A stretch of 64,000 nucleotides of DNA from Phycisphaerales bacterium (GCA_022446885.1 JAKVBU010000006.1:62001-126000); one strand, 5' to 3'. Shown: positions 24,691 through 33,711, numbered from the stretch's first letter. The notes: a model not told the origin generated them from the letters alone. Made by a program: numbers and translations.

Positions 24691-26718
24691 GTGAACAGAC
24701 GTCCTGCTCGATTCAAAATGCTCACCCCGGCGGCACTCACTTTAATGATGTGCGCGTCGGCTGCCTTGGCTCAGTCCACACACCCGGGCATGGGCGCAAA
24801 CGTCTGGATTGACGACTCCGGGTGGGGCACCGCTTTCAGGACCTGGGCTCCAAATGCCGATGCCGTCTATCTATCAGGCGATTTCAACGGCTGGGCAACC
24901 AACACCCACCCGCTTGTGCACGAGGGCGAGGGTGTCTGGAGCGTTGATGTGCACAGTGTCTGGGCCGGCACCCAGTACCAGTTCGTGATCCTCCATGACG
25001 GGGATACGCTTTTCCGCCAGGATCCACGGGCACGTTCGCTCACATCCAGCTCTGGCAAGAGCATCGTTGTCAACCCTGACCAGTACAACTGGCAGCACAC
25101 CTTTGACATGCCGCCCTGGAATGAACTTGTCATCTATGAGTTGCACCCCGGCACGTTCGGCGTCATGGAAAACGGCCCGTTCCCGGGGAATTTCGCCGGC
25201 GTCCGTGCACACCTCGACCATCTGCAGGCATTGGGTGTCAACGCTGTCGAACTGATGCCCGTAGCCGAGTTTCCCGGGGGCCAGTCATGGGGATACAACC
25301 CGTCCCACATCTTCGCCATCGAGCAGCAGTATGGCGGCCCGGATGCCCTCAAGCAGTTGGTGGACGCCTGCCACGAGCGAGGCATCGCCGTACTCATGGA
25401 TGTGGTCTTCAATCACCTCGGCCCTAACGACCTCGCCAGTTGGCAATTCGACGGCTGGTTTGAGAACGAATTGGGAGGGATCTTTTTCTACAACGATGAC
25501 AGAGCCATCACGCCTTGGGGAGACACTCGACCGGACTTTGGCCGCGATGAAGTCCGGCAGTGGCTGAGGGATGCGTTGTTCAGTTGGTTTGACGAATACC
25601 ACGTCGACGGCATTCGCATGGACGGATGCCGCTGGATCGAGTGGACCGACGCCGGAGTCAACCCCGATGGTTGGTCATGGATGCAATGGATCAACGATGA
25701 GCTCGACGCGGTCTATCCCGGTCGATTCATCACCGCCGAGGACATGAGCGACAACCACTGGATCACCAAGACCACAGGTGAGGGTGGGGCCGGATTCGAC
25801 TCGCAATGGGACCCTCACTTTGTTCACCCGATTCGCGAGGCAGTCGAGGCCATCGATGATGACTGGCGCAACATGTGGGCGGTGCATGACGCCATCTCCT
25901 TTGCCTACAACGGCCTGCCGATGCAGCGTGTCATCTTCACCGAATCACACGACGAAGTTGCCAACGGCCGCCAACGGGTTCCCGAGGCAATTTGGCCGGG
26001 ATACGCGGACTCCTGGCACTCAAAGAAGCGATCCACGCTCGCCGCAGTCGTCTTGTTCACCTCCCCGGGCGTTCCCATGCTGTTTCAAGGGCAGGAGTTT
26101 CTGGAAGACGGCTGGTTTGACGACGCCGTCGCCCTCGACTGGGATAGGGCAGAGACCTTTTCCGGCATCACTCACCTCTACCGCGACTTGATTTCTCTCC
26201 GTCGCAATCTTGCGGGAAACTCCCGCGGGCTCACCGGCGAACATGTCAATGTGCATCACGTCAACGACTGGGACAAGGTCATCGCATGGCATCGCTGGAT
26301 GTACGGCGGCCCCGGTGATGATGTCGTCACGATCGCCAACTTCAGTGGAGACGGATGGGGCGACTACCGCATAGGTCTTCCTCACGGCGGCACTTGGCAG
26401 TGTCGATTCAACAGCGACTGGGTGGGCTACGACGCATCGTTCGGCAATCACCCGTGCTGGAGCGTCGAAGCTGAGCCGACCCCCTGGGACGGACTGCCTT
26501 ATAGCGCCCCCGTCTCAATCGGCCCCTGGAGTGCCGCCATCTTCTCGCAATCCCCCGACTGCACTGCCGATCTCAGTGGAGACGGTGTCGTTGGCGTGAA
26601 CGACCTGCTGGTCATCATTGGTCACTGGGAGGAACAGCCAGGCGACATCGACGGTGATGGCACAACCGGCGTCAGTGATCTGCTCGTGTTGCTTGATGCA
26701 TGGGGGCCATGCCCGTGA
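24691..26718 (+). CDS. Secreted GH13 alpha-glucan enzyme (branching-enzyme-like) with dockerin-like repeats
   Basis: 675 residues. A signal peptide (RRPARFK then LTPAALTLMMCASAALA) precedes a CBM48-like early-set domain (FRTWAPNADAVYLSGDFNGW). The GH13 barrel has GYNPSH, DVVFNHLG, nucleophile Asp311 in GIRMDGCRW, acid Glu350 in ITAEDMS and Asp421 in TESHDEV, so the catalytic triad is complete. The closest layout is the glycogen-branching/trehalohydrolase group, but export suggests an extracellular alpha-glucan substrate. Two EF-hand loops, DLSGDGVVGVNDLL and DIDGDGTTGVSDLL, end the protein. Start GTG 24691 fits the promoter; ATG 24718 is the alternative. Confidence 0.8.
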   Translation: MNRRPARFKMLTPAALTLMMCASAALAQSTHPGMGANVWIDDSGWGTAFRTWAPNADAVYLSGDFNGWATNTHPLVHEGEGVWSVDVHSVWAGTQYQFVILHDGDTLFRQDPRARSLTSSSGKSIVVNPDQYNWQHTFDMPPWNELVIYELHPGTFGVMENGPFPGNFAGVRAHLDHLQALGVNAVELMPVAEFPGGQSWGYNPSHIFAIEQQYGGPDALKQLVDACHERGIAVLMDVVFNHLGPNDLASWQFDGWFENELGGIFFYNDDRAITPWGDTRPDFGRDEVRQWLRDALFSWFDEYHVDGIRMDGCRWIEWTDAGVNPDGWSWMQWINDELDAVYPGRFITAEDMSDNHWITKTTGEGGAGFDSQWDPHFVHPIREAVEAIDDDWRNMWAVHDAISFAYNGLPMQRVIFTESHDEVANGRQRVPEAIWPGYADSWHSKKRSTLAAVVLFTSPGVPMLFQGQEFLEDGWFDDAVALDWDRAETFSGITHLYRDLISLRRNLAGNSRGLTGEHVNVHHVNDWDKVIAWHRWMYGGPGDDVVTIANFSGDGWGDYRIGLPHGGTWQCRFNSDWVGYDASFGNHPCWSVEAEPTPWDGLPYSAPVSIGPWSAAIFSQSPDCTADLSGDGVVGVNDLLVIIGHWEEQPGDIDGDGTTGVSDLLVLLDAWGPCP

Positions 26719-27701
26719 GTGTCAGACGGCATTTGAGGGCTCGGCCAGCATTCAGTCTGGTTGAACTCATGGTTGTGGTCGCGATCATTGGCGTGTTGAC
26801 ATCGCTCATTCTGGTGGGGATCAACTCCATGGAGACGTCGGCCTACATGACGACTGATCTCGCCCACCATCGCATGATCGCAAAGGCCAGTGCACTGCAC
26901 GCCACGGATAATGAGAATCGACTTCTCCATCCACGTACGGAACCCACAAACAGCGGTCAGATTCAGGGGATGGCAAACAACCAGTACGTGCCGGAAATCA
27001 TCACCCAGAACATGATTCAGGAGGCCGTCGAGAGCGCGAACAAGCGACTCTGGGTACGGGCCTACGATGATGAAAATGTGATACGGCTGGACGACGTGGA
27101 CAACGGCCTACCGGATACGAGTCGTAGAGAGCTGCTTCGGGCGTTGTCGGATGGCGCAGCATGGATGTACATGGACGGGGACGGATCGCAGTACCGATCA
27201 CCACTGGATCCCACCCAACTGCGCCGCTCCTATTCACTGAATGCATTCACCGGCAGTGAACTCTGCCCGGACGAGTGGTTCGGCACAGGATGGAGCGACC
27301 CCTTCTACGGGGAGTTCGCCCGGTATGCCACAGGTACACCGACGCTCTCACAGATTCCCCAGCCGGCGAACACCTTCTTCTCGATCATCGAGTGGGACCC
27401 GGGACATGGCACGAACATCCCGCCCGGCCGCAATTTCCTCGGATTCATGCTGCATCCAAATCAGGCCACGGGATACGCCAACTACCAGATCTGGCATGAC
27501 ATTCCTGGCTTCTGGTACAACGACAAGTACACGATCTCAATGGTGGACGGTTCAACGCGAGCCGTGCCGATCAGTGAGCCGGATCTCCCCGCCATCCTGA
27601 ACCAGCATCGAGTGGTACACGACGGGCCTGACCTGCGGCGCATCCAGCAGTGGATGCTGCCAGGCGTCCTCGAGTATCGATTCGACGAGGTGGGTGAGTG
27701 A
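26700..27701 (+). CDS. Pseudopilin-like protein (prepilin-type N-terminal signal)
   Basis: Up to 333 residues. RARPAFSLVELMVVVAIIGVL is a type IV prepilin/type II pseudopilin leader: cleavage before Phe, Glu at +5, then a hydrophobic helix. The residue before the cut is Ala rather than the usual Gly. The long mature domain ends with TISMVDGSTRAV, the C-terminal motif region of planctomycete pseudopilin-like families. It overlaps the GH13 stop by 19 bases; ATG 26709 or GTG 26715 are alternative starts. Its role could be secretion of the flanking exported proteins. Confidence 0.75.
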   Translation: MGAMPVSVRRHLRARPAFSLVELMVVVAIIGVLTSLILVGINSMETSAYMTTDLAHHRMIAKASALHATDNENRLLHPRTEPTNSGQIQGMANNQYVPEIITQNMIQEAVESANKRLWVRAYDDENVIRLDDVDNGLPDTSRRELLRALSDGAAWMYMDGDGSQYRSPLDPTQLRRSYSLNAFTGSELCPDEWFGTGWSDPFYGEFARYATGTPTLSQIPQPANTFFSIIEWDPGHGTNIPPGRNFLGFMLHPNQATGYANYQIWHDIPGFWYNDKYTISMVDGSTRAVPISEPDLPAILNQHRVVHDGPDLRRIQQWMLPGVLEYRFDEVGE

Positions 27702-27707
27702 CTGAAC

Positions 27708-29045
27708 TCAGACTGCCGCAGTCGCGGCGGCAGCCTTGACAGCAGCTTCGAAGCGGTCCAGCAGTTCGTCGGCTTCTGTTGTCGTCATGACCATCGGCAG
27801 ACGGAATCGCAGCGACGTCTCTCCACATGGCAGGGCGATCGCCTTGCGTTCGAACAGGCCCTGCAGCACCTTGTTTCGTCGATCGGCATTCTCAAAGGTG
27901 CAGGCGAGCAGCGATCCAAGCCCCCGGACACTTGTGAACTGCCCCGTCTCGCAGGCGATGCGACGCATGCCGGTCTTGACGTGTTCTCCAAGATCTCGGA
28001 CCTGTTCCATGAGCCGGTCCTGAACGATGATCTCGATAAACCTGCGGCTGCGAACCATGTCGACCAGATTTCCACCCCAGGTGGAATTGATGCGACTGGA
28101 CGTCTTGAACACGTTGTGCTCGACCTCATCCACGCGGCTGCCGGCATACATGCCACACACTTGAGACTTCTTGCCGAAGGAAACGACATCGGGGGCAACA
28201 CCGTGGTGCTGCCACAACCAAGGCTTGCCTGACCCGAAGAACCCGGTCTGAACCTCGTCGAACAACAGCAGGCACTCGAACTCGTTGGCATACGTCCGCA
28301 GCGCCTGCAGGAACTCGGTGCGGAAGTGGTTGTCACCGCCCTCTCCCTGCATGGGCTCGATCAGAATCGCAGCGACATGGCCATGGGTGCCATCGTCATT
28401 GCGCAGCACGTGCTCAATCTCACTGCATGCCCGGGCTTCTTCAGCCTCGACATCGTTGCAGACGGCGCCATCCAGATCGAACACACAGGCCGGGTTGTGC
28501 ACTCGGGGCCACTTGAACTTGGGAAACAGGCCGACCTTGTCCGGAAGTGTGTTGGTCACACTCATCGTGTAGCCACTGCGGCCGTGGAACGCCTGCTTGA
28601 AGTGAAGAATCGACAGGTCGCTGCAGTCGGCCAGGTAATCGTCTCGACCCAGCTTGCGGGCCTTCCAGTCGAACGCTGTCTTCATCGAATTCTCGACAGC
28701 CAACGCACCCCCGGCCACCCAGAAGTGGTGATGGAATCCCTCCGGCGTGGCGTGCGTTGCGAACGCGTCTACGAACTGCGCCATCTCTGCCGAGTACACA
28801 TCTGCATTGGACAGGTTGTGCTTTGCAGCGCGGTCCAGTGTGGCCGTGAATCCCTCATCGGCGAAACCCGGGTGGTTGTACCCCAGCGGCCAAGAGGCGA
28901 AGCAGGTGAACGCATCGAGATACCGCTCTGACGTCACCGCATCGTGAATCCAGACGCCCTCAGAGGCTTCCAGATCGACAACAAGCGGATACCCGTCCAC
29001 AAGCTGGTGACGTGCGAGATTGGCCAGTACCTCAGTGGGGTGCAT
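27708..29045 (-). CDS. lat: L-lysine 6-transaminase
   Basis: PLP enzyme of aminotransferase class III that converts lysine and 2-oxoglutarate to 2-aminoadipate 6-semialdehyde and glutamate. 445 residues match the Lat subgroup closely in pattern: DAFTCFASWPLGYNHPGF, SNADVYSAEMAQFV, WVAGGALAVENSMKTAFDW, FKQAFHGRSGYT and the PLP-lysine motif SFGKKSQVCG (Lys292/293). GGAG upstream of ATG 29045 decides the start; the longer frame would run into the gspE promoter. No aminoadipate dehydrogenase or lysine catabolic gene is adjacent. Confidence 0.88.
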   Translation of the reverse strand: MHPTEVLANLARHQLVDGYPLVVDLEASEGVWIHDAVTSERYLDAFTCFASWPLGYNHPGFADEGFTATLDRAAKHNLSNADVYSAEMAQFVDAFATHATPEGFHHHFWVAGGALAVENSMKTAFDWKARKLGRDDYLADCSDLSILHFKQAFHGRSGYTMSVTNTLPDKVGLFPKFKWPRVHNPACVFDLDGAVCNDVEAEEARACSEIEHVLRNDDGTHGHVAAILIEPMQGEGGDNHFRTEFLQALRTYANEFECLLLFDEVQTGFFGSGKPWLWQHHGVAPDVVSFGKKSQVCGMYAGSRVDEVEHNVFKTSSRINSTWGGNLVDMVRSRRFIEIIVQDRLMEQVRDLGEHVKTGMRRIACETGQFTSVRGLGSLLACTFENADRRNKVLQGLFERKAIALPCGETSLRFRLPMVMTTTEADELLDRFEAAVKAAAATAAV

Positions 29046-29126
29046 GAGCGCTCCTTGAAGGGGAAAACCCGAGTCGGGGACAGCACATCGTATCGAATCC
29101 GGGGATGCAATCCGCCTCCAAGGGCG

Positions 29127-29132
29127 TAGGAT
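29127..29132 (+). promoter_or_regulatory. -10-like box directly before gspE
   Basis: TAGGAT, 7 bases from ATG 29140. Confidence 0.35.
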
Positions 29133-29139
29133 TGAGCCC

Positions 29140-30732
29140 ATGGGCATGGACACCCTCCTGTTGGACTCTGGCGCGGTCACTGAGGCACAGGTCGAGGAAG
29201 CTCGAACCCAGTCTCAGCGGACCGGTGAGCGGATCGACCGCGCATTGGTGCGTATGGGCCATGTCTCCGCCCGGGCCGTACTCGAGGCCCTCGCTGGCCA
29301 GTTGGCCATGGACATCATCGATCTGGCCGACCATCACCCCGCCGAGTCAGTGACCGAGATGATCCCCTCCCGGCTCGTCTTCCGGCTGCAATGCGTGCCG
29401 ATTGAAGACGACGGCGTCCGGCTTCGGGTTGCCACCAGCGATCCACTGCAGTTGGCCGAGTTGGACGAGTTGCGACTGCTGACGGGTCGAGAGATCGAAC
29501 TCGTGTTGGCTGACGACGAAGACTTGCGTGGCCTCATCCGCCGTCACTATGGAGTCGCCGGCGACACGCTCGACGCGCTCGGCGTCGACCGTCACGACTC
29601 GCCAGAAACGCTGGTCGCCCCTGAAGACGAGGCCCATGAAGCCAGTGTGATCAAGCTTGTCCGCGACTTGCTGATCGAGGCCGTGCGTGAGCGAGCCACC
29701 GACGTGCACATCGAGCCGTTCGAACACAGCCTGTCGATCCGGTATCGGATCGACGGTGTGTTGTCGCCGGCAGGTGTCCCCCCATCGATCAATCAATTCC
29801 GCGACGCGATCACCAGCCGACTGAAAATCATGGCCGGTCTCAATGTGGCCGAGCGGCGCCGCAGCCAAGATGGCCGTATCGCCCTGAGGCATGAGGGACG
29901 TGAATTCGACCTTCGTGTGTCGATCATTCCAATGGTGCACGGCGAAGGCATCGTGCTGCGAATACTCGAGTCATCGGCAGTGCTGCTGGGGCTGGAACAG
30001 TTGGGCATGGAGCCTGAACTGCTCCAACGCTGGGACGACCTCATCGCCCGGCCACATGGCATCCTGCTGGTGACCGGCCCAACCGGTTCGGGCAAGTCGA
30101 CAACGCTCTACGCCTCACTCAACCGGATCGTGAGCGACTCGGTCAAGGCGATCACCATCGAGGATCCGGTCGAGTACCAGCTCACGGGCGTCAACCAGAT
30201 CCCCGTCACCGAAGGGGCGATCGATTTTGCCCAAGGCCTGCGGGCCGTGCTTCGGCACGACCCGGACATCGTCATGGTGGGCGAGATCAGAGATCGATTG
30301 ACCGCCGAAGCTGCCATCCAGGCATCGCTCACAGGCCACCTGGTCTTCTCGACGCTGCACACCAACGATGCCCCCTCGGCCATGCCACGGTTGATCGACA
30401 TGGGCGTTGAGCCATTTCTGGTGTCCTCAAGCCTCGAGGGCGTGCTGGCTCAGCGTCTGGTGCGGCGTCTGTGCACGTCGTGCGACACCCCGGGAAGTGG
30501 TTGCCGGGACTGCCGAAGCACCGGCTATCGAGGCCGTGTCGGCCTGTATGAGCTCATGGCCTTTGACGCGGCCATTCGAGATCAAGTGCTCCAGCGTTCG
30601 GCGTCCGGGGTGCTACGGGCTCAGGCGGATGAGCGTGGGCTCCTACTGGGCCTGGAGGCCTCCGGAGCAGCCAAGATTGAGCAGGGCCTGACCACCCAGC
30701 AGGAGGTCGCCCGCGTGACCCGATCCCACTGA
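29140..30732 (+). CDS. gspE: GspE/PilB-type secretion or pilus assembly ATPase
   Basis: Cytoplasmic motor ATPase that drives pseudopilus or pilus assembly. 530 residues: an N-terminal T2SSE_N domain (residues 1-150), then SVIKLVRDLLIEAVRERATDVHIEP, Walker A GPTGSGKSTTLYA (about 313), Asp box TIEDPVEYQ, Walker B DPDIVMVGEIRD and His box LTGHLVFSTLHTNDA. A zinc tetracysteine, CTSC...CRDC, precedes GYRGRVGLYELM. The order is complete. No gspF, gspD or pilus genes lie next to it, but two pseudopilin genes occur in the window. Confidence 0.92.
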   Translation: MGMDTLLLDSGAVTEAQVEEARTQSQRTGERIDRALVRMGHVSARAVLEALAGQLAMDIIDLADHHPAESVTEMIPSRLVFRLQCVPIEDDGVRLRVATSDPLQLAELDELRLLTGREIELVLADDEDLRGLIRRHYGVAGDTLDALGVDRHDSPETLVAPEDEAHEASVIKLVRDLLIEAVRERATDVHIEPFEHSLSIRYRIDGVLSPAGVPPSINQFRDAITSRLKIMAGLNVAERRRSQDGRIALRHEGREFDLRVSIIPMVHGEGIVLRILESSAVLLGLEQLGMEPELLQRWDDLIARPHGILLVTGPTGSGKSTTLYASLNRIVSDSVKAITIEDPVEYQLTGVNQIPVTEGAIDFAQGLRAVLRHDPDIVMVGEIRDRLTAEAAIQASLTGHLVFSTLHTNDAPSAMPRLIDMGVEPFLVSSSLEGVLAQRLVRRLCTSCDTPGSGCRDCRSTGYRGRVGLYELMAFDAAIRDQVLQRSASGVLRAQADERGLLLGLEASGAAKIEQGLTTQQEVARVTRSH

Positions 30733-30850
30733 GGGATTGAATTGGCTCTCGCGACCACGCGGCGGGCCAATCCCGGTATCTTGACGCATCTGGACATCGG
30801 GGGGACTATGCCCGATTCCAGGCGATTCATCGCCACGCTCGGAGATTTCA

Positions 30851-32221
30851 ATGGCCATTCGTACTTCCGCCGGCACCGGCGTCATCATCTCGCTGATCGT
30901 CTTTGTTCTGCTCACCGTGCTTCTGGCGGTGCTGTCGATTCTGCTTTGGGGCCGTCTACGCGAAGCCCAACAGTCAGTAGACAACGCAGACCAGAATCTT
31001 TCGCAGTATGCCTCCTCGAGTGAGCGCACCTCCGACTGGATGGACCTAATCAAGAACCAGAGCGGTCGTAAGTCGGTCGTGGGCTGGCTGCACGATGAGA
31101 ACGGTCAACTCAAGGGCCTTCTTGGTGGATCATCGAGCGACTCGATGGACAACATCAAAGAGCGGATGGAGGCACTTGGGCTGACACCGGAGAACACGGC
31201 GCTTGATTTGATCGCTCGCCAATCACGTCAGTTGGGTGAAGCCACCTCCGCACGCAGCCAGCTCGAAGAGCGTGTAAACGTCGCAGAGGGCGCCGTCAGT
31301 GACCTGCAGAAGCGACTGAATGAAGTCGAAGAGTTGAACAACAAGGTGGCGCAGAAAGCCTCCGACGCACTGGAGCCCTTCCGCGATGCAGAAACTCGGC
31401 ACGACGCCCGCATCAACGAGGCAATCAGTGAGTTCAAGAAGGCCGAAGCGCGCACGCGAGATCGCTACACCGACCAGATCGACAGCCTCGAGACCGAGAA
31501 CGACGACTATCGCCGACGGAATCACACGCTGCAGTCACGTCTGGCCGATTTGGACTCCACCTTCACCCGCAACCGCGTCATGACGACCGACCCCAGCCTG
31601 CTTGCAGATGGTCGGGTCATCGAGGTCGTGGGCTCCGATCGGGTCTATCTGGATCGAGGCAAACGTGATCACGTCATGCTCGGCATGACGTTTGAGGTCT
31701 ACGACGACCCGACCCAGATTCAACCCGACGAAGATGGCAAGTTCCCTCCCGGCAAGGCGAGCATTCAGGTGCTCAAGGTTGGCGATTCAACCTCGACCGC
31801 CAAGATCACTCGCACCTCGCCTCGCCAGCACGTGCTGGCCAATGATGTCTTCGCCAGCCTCGCCTACTCACCTGACTACAAGTTCCTGTTCCTTGTGCAT
31901 GGCGCGTTCGACGTCAACAAGGACGGCATCTCCACGACGGAGGAAGCCGAGCACCTGCGCGATCGCATTCGTCGCTGGGGCGGCGCAGTCGTCGAAGGCG
32001 ATGCAATCCCGGGCAATCTCGACTTCCTCATTCTGGGAGACCAGCCCAAGGCGCCCGAGCGGCCTCAGGGGGCATCGCTCTCTCAGCAGGAGTGGCAGGA
32101 TTACACCCGCCGCCGACAGGTCTATGAGACTTACCAGAACCTGTTTGACACAGCCCGTGAGGCCCGAATCCCGGTTCTGAATCAGAATCGTTTCGAGGTG
32201 CTCTCCGGCCAGCACGGCTGA
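30851..32221 (+). CDS. Membrane-anchored coiled-coil protein with MreC/FlgT-like beta domain and BRCT-like, EF-hand-bearing C-terminus
   Basis: 456 residues, not a known named family. Residues 11-33 form one membrane helix (VIISLIVFVLLTVLLAVL). Residues about 35-60 and 120-245 are heptad-rich coiled coil. Residues about 250-335 form a beta domain (GRVIEVVGSDRVYLDRGKRD, GMTFEVYD) like those after coiled coils in MreC/FlgT-type proteins. The last 110 residues look like a divergent BRCT fold: FLFLVHGAF, IRRWGGAVVEG, LDFLILGDQP and AREARIPVLNQNRFEVL. A canonical EF-hand loop, DVNKDGISTTEE (354-365), sits inside it. GGAGA supports the ATG. Function unknown. Confidence 0.6.
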   Translation: MAIRTSAGTGVIISLIVFVLLTVLLAVLSILLWGRLREAQQSVDNADQNLSQYASSSERTSDWMDLIKNQSGRKSVVGWLHDENGQLKGLLGGSSSDSMDNIKERMEALGLTPENTALDLIARQSRQLGEATSARSQLEERVNVAEGAVSDLQKRLNEVEELNNKVAQKASDALEPFRDAETRHDARINEAISEFKKAEARTRDRYTDQIDSLETENDDYRRRNHTLQSRLADLDSTFTRNRVMTTDPSLLADGRVIEVVGSDRVYLDRGKRDHVMLGMTFEVYDDPTQIQPDEDGKFPPGKASIQVLKVGDSTSTAKITRTSPRQHVLANDVFASLAYSPDYKFLFLVHGAFDVNKDGISTTEEAEHLRDRIRRWGGAVVEGDAIPGNLDFLILGDQPKAPERPQGASLSQQEWQDYTRRRQVYETYQNLFDTAREARIPVLNQNRFEVLSGQHG

Positions 32222-32267
32222 CGGACATCACTCCACCCTCATGCCCACCAAGGGCGAGGGGCTACTC

Positions 32268-33311
32268 ATGGGCTCCACACGAACGCCCCTGCGAAACCTG
32301 GCCGAGTACATCCCGGCCCGGGCTCTGGCGTCGGTGATTCGGTGCTTTCCGCCAGAACGCAATCAGTCAACAGCTGACTTGGCCGCAACGATCTACGCCC
32401 GCTGCACGCCTCGACGAACGGCCAGAGCCACGGATAACGTCAAGCGGTCCATGCCCCACTTGTCTGACCGACAAGCTCAGCAGTTGGCTGTGGATTCGAT
32501 TTGCCATCTATTCCGTCTGGCACTCATGGATGCCATGCAGATGGACCGGGTGATTCACCCCGATCGTTGGTGGCACCATCTGGACATTCGACAGGCATCC
32601 CGTGCACGGGCGGTGCTGATGGGCGATCGTCCGGCGATTCTCGTCACTGGACATCTGGGTAACTGGGAACTGCTGGGATTTGCTCTATCGATGCTCGGCG
32701 TGAAGCTGCACGCGCTCGCTCGCCCACTCGACAACCCTCTCCTCAATCGCTGGCTCCTGGGCATTCGAGAAGCGTGGGGCCTGAAGGTGCTGACGAAGTT
32801 CGGTGCCGCCCCGCGCATGCAGGCCATTCTCGACCGCGGTGAGCACCTTGCCTTCATCGCTGATCAGAACGCCGGCGATCGGGGCATGTTCGTGCCGTTC
32901 TTCGGTCGGCTCGCATCGGCCTACAAGTCGATCGCCTTGTTGGCCATCACCCAGAAACTGCCGGTGGTTGTAGCCGGTGCATTTCGCGTGAAGCGTGGCA
33001 TCCACTACCGGCTGGAAGTACAGGAAGTCATCGAGCCTGAGCAGTGGAGTGATCACGATAATCCGGTCTACTGGCTCACTGCCCGGTACACATGGGGCCT
33101 GGAACAACTCGTCAAACGGCACCCCTCGCAGTATCTCTGGTTACATCGCCGCTGGAAGAGCCGGCCGCGGCACGAACGCAATGGAACAGAGATGTCTGCC
33201 GCACTCGAGCGACGCATTCGAGGGCTCGATTGGCTTGATGCCTCGGAGCAGGACGGGGTCATCCAACGATCCAACGCCGAGGCGATTGACGGACCCGGGT
33301 CGAACAACTGA
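32268..33311 (+). CDS. LpxL/HtrB-type lipid A (Kdo) acyltransferase family protein
   Basis: 347 residues of the lysophospholipid acyltransferase superfamily, lipid A type. The catalytic HX4E motif is HLGNWE (His129, Glu134). FIADQNAGDRGMFVPFFG is the acceptor region, and YLWLHRRWKSRPRHER is the diagnostic C-terminal motif. By family it adds a secondary acyl chain to a lipid A precursor at the inner membrane. The start ATG at 32268 is chosen over 32241 because GAGGGG sits 6 bases upstream. A long C-terminal tail (after about 305) is unlike E. coli LpxL. Confidence 0.82.
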   Translation: MGSTRTPLRNLAEYIPARALASVIRCFPPERNQSTADLAATIYARCTPRRTARATDNVKRSMPHLSDRQAQQLAVDSICHLFRLALMDAMQMDRVIHPDRWWHHLDIRQASRARAVLMGDRPAILVTGHLGNWELLGFALSMLGVKLHALARPLDNPLLNRWLLGIREAWGLKVLTKFGAAPRMQAILDRGEHLAFIADQNAGDRGMFVPFFGRLASAYKSIALLAITQKLPVVVAGAFRVKRGIHYRLEVQEVIEPEQWSDHDNPVYWLTARYTWGLEQLVKRHPSQYLWLHRRWKSRPRHERNGTEMSAALERRIRGLDWLDASEQDGVIQRSNAEAIDGPGSNN

Positions 33312-33321
33312 TACTCCTTCG

Positions 33322-33705
33322 ATGCCTGGCTCACTTCAGAACCGAAGAATTCTGGTCGTGGACGACGATGAGGACATTCGCGCCGGCATCGTGCTGGCGC
33401 TGCAGGCTGATGGGGCATCAGTTACCGAGGCTGCCGACGGCAATGAGGCGGTAGACCTACTTGCCGGTGACACACCAGAAGCCGTTGTGCTCGATCTCAT
33501 GCTCCCGGGGCGTAGTGGTTTTCTGGTGCTGGAGGAGGCTCAGGGATGCACGCCACGGCCGATCGTGATCATGGTCACCGCCAATGAGGGCCGACGCCAC
33601 GAGTCGTGGGCCCGCACACAGGGCGTGGATGACTATTTCGTCAAGCCGGTTCCGTTGGGGCGGCTCTCTGACCGCCTCGCCCAACTGCTGGGTGAGCCAT
33701 CCTGA
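33322..33705 (+). CDS. Single-domain response regulator
   Basis: 127 residues forming a lone CheY-like receiver: acidic pocket VVDDDED (15-17), phospho-acceptor Asp58 in VVLDLMLPGRSG, Thr near 86 (VTANEG) and Lys108 in YFVKPVPLGRLSDRL. There is no output domain, so it must act by protein contact. Eleven bases follow the LpxL-type gene. No histidine kinase is in the window. Confidence 0.85.
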   Translation: MPGSLQNRRILVVDDDEDIRAGIVLALQADGASVTEAADGNEAVDLLAGDTPEAVVLDLMLPGRSGFLVLEEAQGCTPRPIVIMVTANEGRRHESWARTQGVDDYFVKPVPLGRLSDRLAQLLGEPS

Positions 33706-33711
33706 TAGCAT
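33706..33711 (+). promoter_or_regulatory. Extended -10-like box before the 99-residue gene
   Basis: TGATAGCAT: the TG-N extension plus TAGCAT, 9 bases before ATG 33721. It overlaps the response-regulator stop. Confidence 0.35.

Noticed and set aside
23730-24740. A 336-codon minus-strand frame over the secreted protein
   Set aside because: No motifs; the plus-strand product has a signal peptide, ribosome site and EF-hand tail.
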